Assembly (NCBI GenBank): GCA_039025855.1
Contig: JBCCNL010000010.1
Location: 17,443 to 81,442 of the forward strand
Direction of reading: 5' to 3'
Length of the DNA: 64,000 bases
Source: JBCCOW01 sp039025855
Lineage (GTDB): Bacteria; Planctomycetota; Phycisphaerae; Phycisphaerales; Phycisphaeraceae
This document shows, in pieces, positions 24,819-33,480 of this stretch. A model generated the notes under the pieces. That model was not told the DNA's origin and ran no database searches. It was given only the letters and a program-made list of their open reading frames with translations. Each line of letters begins with the position of its first letter. Within the stretch, counting starts at the first letter, position 1. The position numbers were made by a program, and so were the translations under genes.

Positions 24819-26690
24819 ATGAAGAATGACGACTCCAGCTTTATCAAGAAGCATTTCGAGAAGCTCCTGCTCGCCGGTGCCGCCCTCTTCCTCGTCGTCA
24901 TCGGAGCCATGTTCTTCACCGACACCCTCGGCAACCCCTTCGCTGTCGAGGTCCGAGGCTCCGCCGCCGCCCCCGACGAAGTCATCGAGATCCTCGACCG
25001 AGAAGGCAAGAACCTCAACACCCGACTCCAGACCGCAGACCCCATCGGCCCCGAACCCCCCGTCATCCCCAACTACAGCGAAGAGTTCGTCGGACGCGTC
25101 TCCGCGCCCGTCGCCTCCGATGAGCCCCTGCCCGTCCCTATCGGCGACACCTCTTACGCCCTGATCGACGCCGAGGCCATCACCATCGACCTGCCCCGGC
25201 TCTACGTCCCGCCCGTCCCCCTCCCCGACGGCATGGTCGCCGAACAGTACTCTTTCGTCCTCGACGAGGGCAACGTCCCCGACAACCAGGTCCTCCTCGA
25301 GCTCCGCGGCCAGATCGGTGAGCAACGCCCCCCCGACTTCGCCATGGTCTCCGTCCGCGGCTTCTGGGACCAGGAAGGCTGGATCGCCGAGCTCGGCAAG
25401 ACCCACCGCGTCCCCGGCTTCGACGAAGCCCCCCTCACCGTCGAGATCTTCGGCACCAAGACCTTCCCCGTCGGCGTCCTCCTCATCCGCCAGACCCTCG
25501 ACCCCGCCACCGGCACCTGGGGCGCCCGCACCAACGGCGGCGAGTTCGTCGAAGGCGCCGTCACCCAGTGCCCGCCGCTCCCCGACATCTTCCAGGCCGC
25601 CGTCAGCGTTGACGACCGCTTCACCGATCCCCTGACACCCATCGAAGAGTTCATCGAGTTCCTCAGCCTCCCCGACCTCCTGGCCGTCACCACCCAGCCC
25701 ACCGTCCCGCCCCTCGCCCACGGCGACACCTGGCACCCGCCGGGAACCATGCCCGACCTGCCCGCCCTCGCCGGCGGCGGCGCAGCCGCGCCGGAGCTCG
25801 ATCAACGAGCCATAGCACGCGAACGCCTCCGCGAAGAGCGTCTCCGTCGTGAGCGAGACCAAGCCCTCCGCGCCGAGCGCGGCGCCGAACGCGGTGTCGG
25901 ACAGGCAGGCGCCAACGCCCCGACCGCTCGCCCCGGCCAGGGTCTAGACCGCCGGCGTGAACGTGACACCGCAAGGGCGGCCGCCGAGCGCGAACGCGAA
26001 GCCCTCCTCCGCCGCCGCGCCATGGAAGAAGCCGGCATGCCCCAAGGCATCCCCGGCATGCCCGGCGGCATCCCCGGCGGCGGCCCCGCTGGACCGCGAG
26101 ACATCGTCGCCCCCGCCGGCTCCATCACCGTCTGGGGCCACGACCTCATCGCCCGACCCGGCCAGACCTACCGCTACAAACTCGTCGTCAACGCCATCAA
26201 CCCGCTCTTCGGCTTCAACCGCCTGCCCCCCGAACAGCAAGACATGGCCCGCCGTCAGATCGCGGTCGGCCCCGGCGAAGAACTCCTCGCCAACGCCCCC
26301 TGGAGCGAGCCCGTCAAGGTCGAGCCCATGCTCGAGTTCTTCGTCACCGGCGGCCGCGCCGGACAGCCAGCGACCGTCGAAGTCTTCCGCCGGCACGACG
26401 GCCGCTGGCACACCGAGACCTTCCAGCCCGCCCCGGGCGACCTGATCGGTGCCGCCGACGTGCAGGGCCAGATCAACATGGACACCGGCTCCGTCGTCGT
26501 TGACATCCTCTCCGAGAAGGATGACCAGGGCACCGAGATCAACAGCCTCCTCCTCGTCGATCAGGCCGGCAATATGCAGGTCCGTGACATCCGCGCCGAC
26601 CGCAGCTCCGACCGCCGCAAGGAGCTCAAGTCCCGCATCGAGAACCAGCAGCTCGCCGCCGGCAACGTTGGTGTCGGCGTCCAGCCCTGA
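24819..26690 (+). CDS. Pilus-operon membrane protein with charged and Gly/Pro/Met-rich linkers
   Basis: The 623-aa protein has one membrane segment (about 14-34, LLLAGAALFLVVIGAMFF) and an extracytoplasmic body. A beta-rich region (about 85-260) is followed by a highly charged Arg/Glu stretch (about 335-415, RERLREERLRRERDQALRAE), a GMPQGIPGMPGGIPGGGP segment (about 407-425), then a C-terminal domain with ITVWGHDLIARPGQTYRYKL. It is 68 bp from the second gene and completes the operon. Role inferred only from position: possibly the PilP-like or alignment-complex partner. The ATG at 24819 is chosen because the membrane segment follows it. Confidence 0.55.
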   Translation: MKNDDSSFIKKHFEKLLLAGAALFLVVIGAMFFTDTLGNPFAVEVRGSAAAPDEVIEILDREGKNLNTRLQTADPIGPEPPVIPNYSEEFVGRVSAPVASDEPLPVPIGDTSYALIDAEAITIDLPRLYVPPVPLPDGMVAEQYSFVLDEGNVPDNQVLLELRGQIGEQRPPDFAMVSVRGFWDQEGWIAELGKTHRVPGFDEAPLTVEIFGTKTFPVGVLLIRQTLDPATGTWGARTNGGEFVEGAVTQCPPLPDIFQAAVSVDDRFTDPLTPIEEFIEFLSLPDLLAVTTQPTVPPLAHGDTWHPPGTMPDLPALAGGGAAAPELDQRAIARERLREERLRRERDQALRAERGAERGVGQAGANAPTARPGQGLDRRRERDTARAAAEREREALLRRRAMEEAGMPQGIPGMPGGIPGGGPAGPRDIVAPAGSITVWGHDLIARPGQTYRYKLVVNAINPLFGFNRLPPEQQDMARRQIAVGPGEELLANAPWSEPVKVEPMLEFFVTGGRAGQPATVEVFRRHDGRWHTETFQPAPGDLIGAADVQGQINMDTGSVVVDILSEKDDQGTEINSLLLVDQAGNMQVRDIRADRSSDRRKELKSRIENQQLAAGNVGVGVQP

Positions 26691-26699
26691 CCCCACACT

Positions 26700-27341
26700 T
26701 CACACCCCACGCACCCCGTACACCGCCACCGCGCACCACGCGTTCCCGATCCGGTCCGTGATCGGGAACCCCCGTACCGCCGGCGGCCCCACCGGGTACC
26801 CCTTCTGCAAGCACCGCTCGTGCCACGCCCCCAGGTCGTGTTCCGCCACCGCCTCCCCCGCCGTGAACAGCACCAGCAACAAACCCCCGTGCGCGATCAC
26901 CCCGTCCGACCACACCTTCTTCACGTCCTTCGCCACCGGCTGCAACAGCTCCGCCGAATACCGCCGGAACGGCCCACCCGTCTCGAACTGCGCCACCGTC
27001 TTCACCTCCAGCCAGTACGCCGCCCCCGCGTCTGTTGCATCCGGTGCATCAAACAGCGTCTGCTTCACCGCCGGGTCCCGCACCGGCGTCCCGTCCGCCG
27101 TCAGCACCACATCACACCGAAGCCCCTCGCTCCGCTTCCGCTTCGCCCAGTCCCCCGGGTAGCGCACCTCCGGATAGACGCCCCAGCCCGTCGCGCGAAG
27201 CGCCCCATGGATCAACGGGTGCAACCCCAGCTCATCCAGCGCATCAAACCCGTACACCGCCTGCTCCGCGTCGTCCGCCGCCGCCCGCGCCCGAAGCCCC
27301 GCCTCCACCGCTTCCGCGATGTCCGCCGTGAACCACCTCAC
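26700..27341 (-). CDS. PD-(D/E)XK nuclease-like protein, function unknown
   Basis: I know no named family for this 213-aa protein. It contains the elements of a PD-(D/E)XK fold in order: Glu58 (YPEVRYP), Asp77 (LRCDVVLT), and Glu112-x-Lys114 (AYWLEVKTV), followed by helices with QPVAKDVKKVW and the strand GGLLLVLFTAGE. Restriction enzymes, Holliday-junction resolvases and many genome-maintenance nucleases use this layout. It starts with GTG overlapping the stop of the CBS-domain gene (GTGA), so it is translated with a pair of membrane proteins, an unusual partner for a nuclease. Confidence 0.5.
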   Translation of the reverse strand: MRWFTADIAEAVEAGLRARAAADDAEQAVYGFDALDELGLHPLIHGALRATGWGVYPEVRYPGDWAKRKRSEGLRCDVVLTADGTPVRDPAVKQTLFDAPDATDAGAAYWLEVKTVAQFETGGPFRRYSAELLQPVAKDVKKVWSDGVIAHGGLLLVLFTAGEAVAEHDLGAWHERCLQKGYPVGPPAVRGFPITDRIGNAWCAVAVYGVRGV

Positions 27342-28399
27342 CAGCTCGTCAGCTCCCCTGTCACCGGCTCCACCAAGTCCTTCACCGTCACCAACCCGAT
27401 CGGGTTCCCAGCCTCCGCCCCAAAGCCCGCAGAAGCCGAAGGATTCTGCGCGGCTCTCTCCGCCGTTCCATCGCCGTCCTCACCCACCACCACCGCCAAA
27501 CCCACATGCTCCGCCTGCATCCGCGCCAACCCCGACCGCAGCGGCATCCCCCCCGCTAACCGAACCACCTGCCCCATCATCCCGCCCACCGTCCCGCCCG
27601 CCCCCCGCCCCGCGAACAACACCTCCAGCGTGTTCAACACCCCCACCACCTCACCCTCCGCATCCACCACCGGCAGCCGCGAACGCCCCGACCGATCCAT
27701 CATCTCCCACACCCGCTCCAACGGATCACCCAGCCCCACCGTCACCGCCTCGTCCCAAGGCGTCATCTCGTCCGCCACCGTCTTCCCCGCCAGCTGCAAC
27801 ACCCGGTCCGCCAGCGCCGACTGCTCATCGCTGATCAGCCCGTACCCCACGCCCTCCCGCACCAGCGTGTGGAACGTCCGCCGCGGGTGTGTCACCCGCA
27901 CCGCCTCCTTCTTCCCCGTTAGCCGGAGCACCGCCGCCCCGAACCCCCGCACCACCGGCACCAGCCCCACCGCCGTAAACACCACCTCGCTCGTCCGCAG
28001 CACCCACGCCAGCCTCGGCATCAAAGCATCGCTGAACCGCGAGAACAAGTCCTTCGGCAGCACCTCCCCGAACACAAACAGCACCGGCGTCACGATCGCC
28101 GTGTTCAGCAGCACGACCTGCCACTCCGGAAGCGCCCGCCCATCCAGGATCACGCTCAACGACGCCGTCCCCATGTAGTTCGCCAGGTTGTTCCCGATCA
28201 GCAGCGTCGCCAGCAGCAGCGTCGGGTTTTTTAAGAGCCGGTCCAGCGACCGCACCCGCTTGTCCCCCCGCTGCAGCCGGATGTGCAAACGAACCCGGTT
28301 GATCCGGTACGCCCCGGTCTCCATCCCCGAGTACAACGCCGACCCGAAAAACCCAACCATCATCAGCGTCAACCAGAACGCCATCTCGCCACCGCTCAC
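27338..28399 (-). CDS. CNNM/CBS-pair membrane protein (HlyC/CorC superfamily)
   Basis: The 353-aa protein has an N-terminal DUF21/CNNM membrane domain (about 1-150: FFGSALYSGMETGAYRINRVRL, LLIGNNLANYMGT, FGEVLPKDLFSRFSDALMPRL) and a pair of CBS domains (about 195-345; TPWDEAVTV, SRLPVVDAEGEVVGVLN, GLVTVKDLVEPV). Members of this family move or sense Mg2+ and Co2+. It lacks the C-terminal CorC/HlyC domain found in its upstream neighbour. GTG start overlapping the previous stop by 4 nt. Confidence 0.88.
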   Translation of the reverse strand: MSGGEMAFWLTLMMVGFFGSALYSGMETGAYRINRVRLHIRLQRGDKRVRSLDRLLKNPTLLLATLLIGNNLANYMGTASLSVILDGRALPEWQVVLLNTAIVTPVLFVFGEVLPKDLFSRFSDALMPRLAWVLRTSEVVFTAVGLVPVVRGFGAAVLRLTGKKEAVRVTHPRRTFHTLVREGVGYGLISDEQSALADRVLQLAGKTVADEMTPWDEAVTVGLGDPLERVWEMMDRSGRSRLPVVDAEGEVVGVLNTLEVLFAGRGAGGTVGGMMGQVVRLAGGMPLRSGLARMQAEHVGLAVVVGEDGDGTAERAAQNPSASAGFGAEAGNPIGLVTVKDLVEPVTGELTSW

Positions 28400-29709
28400 G
28401 CGTCACCCCCCGTCTGCTCTTCCATTACCACCCGCGTCAACACCACCGTCTCCACCCGTCGCCCATCCACCGCCTCCACCAACGCATCCACCGCCCCCAA
28501 CTTCACCAACTCCCCCGCCTCCGCGGGCCGGCCCAGCTCCGCCATCACCCAGCCCCCCACCGTGTCCGCCCGCTCCTGCGCTTCCTCCACCACCTCCCGG
28601 CTCAGTCCCAATCCACCCGGCAACTCCCGCAGCGACAACTCCCCCGCCACCCGGAACCGACCGTCCCCCAAAGCCTCTGGCCCCTCCTCCCCCTCACCCT
28701 CAAACTCACCCGGGATATCCCCCACCAGAAACTCCACCACATCCTCCAGTGTGATCAGCCCCGCCGTCCCCCCGTACTCATCCACCACCACCGCGAACGT
28801 CGTCCCCGTCTTCCGCAGGTCCGTCAACAACTGGTCCGCCCGCTGCTGCTCCGGCACAAACTTCACCCCCCGCACCAGCTTCATCAACCCCGCCGAATCG
28901 CTCGGCGGCCGCAGCAACACCTGCTTCGTGTACGCCACCCCCAGCACCTTATCCAACTCCCCGTCATACACCGGCACCTGACGCAGCCGCGTCTCCCGCA
29001 TCAACGCCAACAAATCCTCCACCGGGTCCTCGATGTTGAACGCCCGCACGGCCACCCGCGGCACCATCACCTCCCGCACCCGCACCCGCCCCAGTTCCAA
29101 CACCTGCCGAAGCAGCCGCTGCTCCGCCGCGTCGATCACCCCCTTGCTCCGCGACAGCCCGAGCAAGCTTGCCAGCTCCGAAGCATCAAACGCCCGCGCC
29201 TCCTCCGGCGGCGTCAACAACCGCGCCAACGGCGTGATCGCCAGCTTGTCCGCCACCCAACGCACCGGCGCAATCCCCCGGTGCACCAACAGCATCGGCA
29301 CCGACATCGTCCGCGCCCACCGAAGCGTCAGCCGCGCCGCCACAATCTTCGGCAGCACCTCTCCCAACAAAATCACCGCCACCAACGGCACCGGCGTCAA
29401 CGCCCCCACCCAAAGCCCCGAAGCGCCGCTCTCCGCCAGCATCGCCTGCACCCGAAACAATGCCGCCGTACTCACCGCGAAGTACGACACGTTGATCACC
29501 ATGTTCCCCATCATCAGCGTGATCAGAAGCGGCCGCGTCTCGGCCAGCAGCCGCACCGCCGCCGCGTCCGCCACCTTCTTCGACCGCTCCAGCTGCCGCT
29601 GCTGATGCCGACCGATGCTGAACAGCGCCGTCTCCGTCCCGCTGAAAAACCCGCTCGCCGCCAGCAACGCCGGCAACACCAAAAGCATGACAACCAACCC
29701 AGGGTCCAT
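28396..29709 (-). CDS. HlyC/CorC family membrane transporter-associated protein
   Basis: The 437-aa protein has the complete family layout: CNNM/DUF21 membrane domain (about 1-190; GFFSGTETALFSIGRHQQRQL, MMGNMVINVSYF, LLGEVLPKIVAARLTLRWART), two CBS domains (about 210-330; VMVPRVAVRAFNIE, RQVPVYDGELDKVLGVAY, GGTAGLITLEDVVEFLVGDI) and a C-terminal CorC domain (about 345-425; RFRVAGELSLRELPGGLGL, GGWVMAELGRPAEAGE). It is first in a three-gene operon with a shorter paralog. A role in divalent cation efflux is typical of the family. Confidence 0.9.
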   Translation of the reverse strand: MDPGLVVMLLVLPALLAASGFFSGTETALFSIGRHQQRQLERSKKVADAAAVRLLAETRPLLITLMMGNMVINVSYFAVSTAALFRVQAMLAESGASGLWVGALTPVPLVAVILLGEVLPKIVAARLTLRWARTMSVPMLLVHRGIAPVRWVADKLAITPLARLLTPPEEARAFDASELASLLGLSRSKGVIDAAEQRLLRQVLELGRVRVREVMVPRVAVRAFNIEDPVEDLLALMRETRLRQVPVYDGELDKVLGVAYTKQVLLRPPSDSAGLMKLVRGVKFVPEQQRADQLLTDLRKTGTTFAVVVDEYGGTAGLITLEDVVEFLVGDIPGEFEGEGEEGPEALGDGRFRVAGELSLRELPGGLGLSREVVEEAQERADTVGGWVMAELGRPAEAGELVKLGAVDALVEAVDGRRVETVVLTRVVMEEQTGGDA

Positions 29710-29756
29710 ACGGCCTCAATTATGGCAGCCCCACCAACGCCCCGCACAGCGCCGCC

Positions 29757-30821
29757 TCACTCCGCCGCCAGAATCCCCTCCGCCGACCGCCCCTGCCACC
29801 GATGCTGCGCCATCGCCCCGATCACCCGCTCCGCGGCGTCCACCGCCGCGTACCCGTCCTCCGCCGACACCACCGGCGACTCCCCCGTCCGCACCGCATC
29901 CAAAAAACTCGTCAGCTGTGCCGTCAGCGGGTCCTCCTGCCCCTTCGGCAAATCCATATTCAGCTTCTCAAGCTGCACATAGTCGCTGTACGCGATCGAC
30001 GACAGGTCCGCCTTGTTCCGGATCTTCTCCCGCAAATCCTGGAACGCCTGCTCGTTGTCGCTCCGCCGAAGCACCACACCGCTCTTGCGCTGGTAGTCCA
30101 GCGTCACATACGCCGACTCGCTGAACAGCCGAAGCCGACGCTCGGTCTTCAGTGCCACTCGCGACGCCGTGAGGTTCGCGATACACCCCGACGCGAACGT
30201 CAGCCGGCAGTTGCAGATGTCCTCGTACTCACTGAGGATCGCGATCCCCGTCGCCTGCACATCCACGATCTCCGACCGGACCAGCATCAGCACGATGTCC
30301 AGGTCGTGGATCATCATGTCCTTCACCACGCCCACATCCAGCGACCGGAACGTCATCGGGCTCACGCGATCGATCTCAATAAACCTCGGCGTGATGTCCA
30401 TCCCCGACACCGCCCGCACCGCTGGATTAAACCGCTCGGTGTGCCCCACCTGCAACACCGCGCCGCCCTTCACCGCCACCTCCGCCATCGCCTTCGCGTC
30501 CGCCACCGTCTCCGCGATCGGCTTCTCGATCAGGCACGATACCCCCCGCTCCATCAAAGGCTCAGCTACCGCCTTGTGATACGCCGTCGGCACCGCCACC
30601 GACACCGCCTTCACCCCGGGGTGCGCCGCCAACAGCTCGTCTGTCGACCCAAACGCAGACGTCCCGTATGCCTCCGCCGCCTTGCCCGCCTTCTCCGCGT
30701 CCCCATCGACCACGCCCACCAGTTCCGCATTGTCAATCCCGCTGTACGTCCGCGCGTGGTGCTGGCCCATCCGGCCGACGCCCACCACCGCAACCGGCAC
30801 CCTTGTCGTCTTCTCCGTCAT
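29757..30821 (-). CDS. Gfo/Idh/MocA family NAD(P)-dependent oxidoreductase
   Basis: The 354-aa protein has an N-terminal Rossmann domain (VAVVGVGRMGQHHARTYSG), the EKPIAETVADAKAM motif with catalytic Lys near residue 95, and VGHTERFNPAVRA. This last form is common in members near lipid A genes (GnnA-like UDP-GlcNAc 3-dehydrogenases), but no lpx gene is present here, so the substrate is open. The start is set at ATG 30821 rather than an in-frame GTG 6 nt upstream, because TAGACT ends exactly 6 nt before this ATG. Confidence 0.85.
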   Translation of the reverse strand: MTEKTTRVPVAVVGVGRMGQHHARTYSGIDNAELVGVVDGDAEKAGKAAEAYGTSAFGSTDELLAAHPGVKAVSVAVPTAYHKAVAEPLMERGVSCLIEKPIAETVADAKAMAEVAVKGGAVLQVGHTERFNPAVRAVSGMDITPRFIEIDRVSPMTFRSLDVGVVKDMMIHDLDIVLMLVRSEIVDVQATGIAILSEYEDICNCRLTFASGCIANLTASRVALKTERRLRLFSESAYVTLDYQRKSGVVLRRSDNEQAFQDLREKIRNKADLSSIAYSDYVQLEKLNMDLPKGQEDPLTAQLTSFLDAVRTGESPVVSAEDGYAAVDAAERVIGAMAQHRWQGRSAEGILAAE

Positions 30822-30827
30822 CGCCAC

Positions 30828-30833
30828 AGTCTA
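30828..30833 (-). promoter_or_regulatory. -10-like TAGACT, 6 nt before the oxidoreductase start
   Basis: TANNNT box with the 6-nt spacing seen at other genes here. The divergent pdxA gene has its own box at 30892. Confidence 0.6.
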
Positions 30834-30891
30834 CGCCCGATCCCCCCGCCGCGCGATCGACGCAAACCGACGGACCACACCCTCCAGCGGG

Positions 30892-30897
30892 TAGAAT
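30892..30897 (+). promoter_or_regulatory. -10-like TAGAAT, 6 nt before pdxA start
   Basis: TAGAAT followed by CAAGCT and then ATG; no Shine-Dalgarno is present in between, which suggests a leaderless mRNA. Confidence 0.65.
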
Positions 30898-30903
30898 CAA
30901 GCT

Positions 30904-32010
30904 ATGGCCAGCCCGCAATCCACGAGGCCCGAGACCAAGCCGACCGACACGCTACCGGTCCGCCGAAAGCCCGTGATCGGCATCACGCTCGGCGACCCCG
31001 CGGGCATCGGACCCGAGGTCATCATCAAAGCCCTCGCCGATCCCGCCATCCGCAAGCTCGCCCGCTTCGTCGTCTTCGGCATGAACGAGCTGCTCGCCTA
31101 TGCCGCCGACCTCGCCGAGATCGACCCCTACTGGCACCGCCTCCAGCACGACGCCGAACGCGCCACCCACCAGCTCGTCCACGACGTCGTCGTCCTCGAC
31201 TACGACGAATACTCCATGCTCGGCTCCGCCGTCGCCAAACCCACCAAGGCCGGCGGCCAGGCCTCGCTCCGATTCCTCGACGACGCCATCGCCGCCGCCC
31301 ACCGGCCCATCGAAGACAACGGCATCGATGCGATCGTCACCGCCCCGATCTGCAAGGCGTCATGGGCCCTGGCCGGCTTCGACCGCTACCCCGGGCACAC
31401 CGAGCTCTTCGCCGCCCGCACCCGCGCCAAGCGCGTGGTCATGATGTTCGACGCCCCGCAGATCCGTGTTGCCCTCGCCACCGTCCATCTCCCGCTCATG
31501 GACGTCCGCAACGTCCTGACCATCGGTAAGGTCTTCGACGCTATCGACCTCGGCGGCCACGCCTGCCGCTCCCTCGGCATCCGCCACCCCAAGATCGCCG
31601 TCACCGGGCTCAACCCCCACGCCGGCGAGAACGGCCTCTTCGGCGACGAAGAAGCCCGACTCATCCAACCCGCCATCGAGATGGCCACCGCCGCAGGCCA
31701 CGACGTGCAAGGCCCCTTCCCCGCCGACACGCTCTTCACCTCAAAACGCCTGAACCAGTTCGACCTCTTCGTCGCGATGTACCACGACCAAGGCCTCATC
31801 CCCGTGAAGATGCTCGCGTTCGATCAGGCGGTCAACGTCACGCTCGGCCTGCCCATCATCCGCACCAGCGTCGACCACGGCACCGCGTTCGATCTTGTCG
31901 GCAAGAACGCTGCCGACCCCGGTTCCATGAAGTCCGCCATCCAGCTCGCTGCCCACCTCGCCGGCAACCAGCTCGCCGCCGCCTCCGACGCCGCCCGCGA
32001 AGCCAGCTGA
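30904..32010 (+). CDS. pdxA: 4-hydroxythreonine-4-phosphate dehydrogenase
   Basis: The 368-aa protein matches PdxA of pyridoxal phosphate synthesis. Visible are VIGITLGDPAGIGPEVIIKAL (about 24-44), the metal and substrate segment RYPGHTELFA, VTGLNPHAGENGLFGDEE, PADTLF, YHDQGLIPVKMLAF and NVTLGLPIIRTSVDHGTAFD. The three metal-binding His residues are present. It is about 35 residues longer than typical PdxA because of an N-terminal extension (residues 1-20) and a loop near 75-100. PdxA2-type homologues acting on other hydroxy-acid phosphates are a minor alternative. Confidence 0.92.
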   Translation: MASPQSTRPETKPTDTLPVRRKPVIGITLGDPAGIGPEVIIKALADPAIRKLARFVVFGMNELLAYAADLAEIDPYWHRLQHDAERATHQLVHDVVVLDYDEYSMLGSAVAKPTKAGGQASLRFLDDAIAAAHRPIEDNGIDAIVTAPICKASWALAGFDRYPGHTELFAARTRAKRVVMMFDAPQIRVALATVHLPLMDVRNVLTIGKVFDAIDLGGHACRSLGIRHPKIAVTGLNPHAGENGLFGDEEARLIQPAIEMATAAGHDVQGPFPADTLFTSKRLNQFDLFVAMYHDQGLIPVKMLAFDQAVNVTLGLPIIRTSVDHGTAFDLVGKNAADPGSMKSAIQLAAHLAGNQLAAASDAAREAS

Positions 32011-32020
32011 TCCCGCTTTA

Positions 32021-32042
32021 GCCCCGGGCTCTGCCCGGGGGC
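32021..32042 (+). repeat. GC-rich palindrome after pdxA
   Basis: GCCCCGGGC and GCCCGGGGGC arms around TCT, 10 bp after the pdxA stop. It may act as a terminator stem, but no T-run follows on the plus strand; the sequence resembles the palindrome at 60196. Confidence 0.5.
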
Positions 32043-32092
32043 ACGTGGCCGACCCGATGCAATCGTCCAACGGGCCGATTCAGCTTTGGCAA

Positions 32093-33298
32093 TCAGTACA
32101 CCCCGGTCGACACATAAAACCGCCGCGTCTGCGGGTTGAAGTCCAGTGCCTCCTCCGCCTCCGCGTCGTCCAGCCACGCCTTGATCCCGTCGTTGCTCAG
32201 CTGCGGCTCGATGTGCTCAAGCACCCGCTCGCGGAGCCGACGCTGGTTGTGGTCTGCCGCCTCGTCATCACCCGTCGGCAAAGCATCGATCAACACCCGC
32301 AGCGCCGGCTGATGCCCGTGCCGCACCGCGATCAGCGACACCGTTTGCAGCTCGTGCACGTGCAACGGCTGCTGCGCCACCAGCCGCCACGCCTGCGCGA
32401 TCGGCTCGTCCAGATCGATCCCCGGCAGGTCTTCCATCAGCTCGTAGTACGCCCGGCTGCCCCGGCTCCGCACCAACTGCACCCGCAGCGCCGGGTACGT
32501 CTCGGGGTCTTCCAGCCGAACCAACGCCGACGTCCACACCCACGGCGCCTTGGGCCGACCCTCGATCAGGCCCTGCACGATCAGCCCGCGCGCGTCCTCG
32601 ACCCATCCTTGCGCGATGACCACGCTGATCAGCCGCGGCTGCTCCAGCAGCCGTGACAGGACCAGGTCTCGGTGCTGTTGGTCGATGACCTGCCGGATCG
32701 CGATCCGGCCGTGATACCGCAGGGCAGGGCGGTGCATCGCGTCAATCAGTGCCGCCGGGTTGCGGTGGCCCAGTGCGGTCATCAGACGAACCTGCGGATC
32801 ATCGCGGCCCAACCGCTTCTGGTTCTGCGTCAACCGTTCCAACTCATCCAGGAACCGCCGGATCGCCTGCGCGTCTTCGCCCGACGGCGTCACCAGCCCG
32901 GCCAATGCTTTTCGGTCTGGCCCGTCGCGGATGGCCAACGCCTCACGCACGATCGGTCTCAGATAAAACCGCAGCGTCGGCAGGTCGTCGTGTGCCGTCA
33001 GCAGCAACGCCATGTGCGACTCGGCGAGCGCTTCCAGCATGGCCTGCTGCGGGTCGCTCCGCTTGAGCGGTTCGTGTGGCATTTGGTTCGCCGTTAGCGC
33101 CGAGAGGCGCTGGAGATACGCCCAGACCGCACGCTCGTCGGCGTCATCGGGCAGCGTCAACGCCATGAGCTCGGCCTTGTAGGGCGGCTCGGCGACGGCC
33201 GACTCGGCGTGGATTGGGGCGGCGAAGAGTAGCGAGACGATGACTGCGAGCAGGCTTGCGAGCCCGAGGGACGGCCGACGTGGTGCCCAGTGAGTCAT
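32093..33298 (-). CDS. Exported protein of unknown function
   Basis: Not recognised. The 401-aa product has a signal peptide (hydrophobic LGLASLLAVIVSLLFAAPIHA, cleavage after AHA-like HAE) and a largely helical mature part without Cys. Repeated helix pairs with an LLEQPRLISVVIAQGWVEDARGLIVQGLIEG pattern suggest an alpha-solenoid/HEAT-like scaffold. The ATG at 33298 starts the signal peptide; the frame is open further upstream but without similarity to a coding sequence. Confidence 0.65.
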   Translation of the reverse strand: MTHWAPRRPSLGLASLLAVIVSLLFAAPIHAESAVAEPPYKAELMALTLPDDADERAVWAYLQRLSALTANQMPHEPLKRSDPQQAMLEALAESHMALLLTAHDDLPTLRFYLRPIVREALAIRDGPDRKALAGLVTPSGEDAQAIRRFLDELERLTQNQKRLGRDDPQVRLMTALGHRNPAALIDAMHRPALRYHGRIAIRQVIDQQHRDLVLSRLLEQPRLISVVIAQGWVEDARGLIVQGLIEGRPKAPWVWTSALVRLEDPETYPALRVQLVRSRGSRAYYELMEDLPGIDLDEPIAQAWRLVAQQPLHVHELQTVSLIAVRHGHQPALRVLIDALPTGDDEAADHNQRRLRERVLEHIEPQLSNDGIKAWLDDAEAEEALDFNPQTRRFYVSTGVY

Positions 33299-33418
33299 CG
33301 ATTGGCTTCCCGAAGAAAACGAAACAGCAGGCCGGGAGCCAGGGCGAAAACACAACCCTGACTTAAACCTATCGGCGAAAACGGTTCGGTCCGCCACAGT
33401 TTTGCGCACAAAGTTCAA

Positions 33419-33449
33419 ACGGCTCGGCCACGCGGGGTGGCCGAGCCGT
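33419..33449 (-). terminator. Terminator downstream of the fucose isomerase-like gene
   Basis: ACGGCTCGGCCAC and GTGGCCGAGCCGT form a perfect 13-bp stem with a 5-nt loop, followed on the minus strand by a short TTTG. It lies 32 bp after the stop at 33481. Confidence 0.7.
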
Positions 33450-33480
33450 CCTGAAATTCACGGGTCTTGTCGGCGGGTGT

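Noticed and set aside
32021..32042. Rho-independent terminator of pdxA
   Set aside because: The stem is good, but no T-run follows on the pdxA strand, so it is listed as a palindrome.
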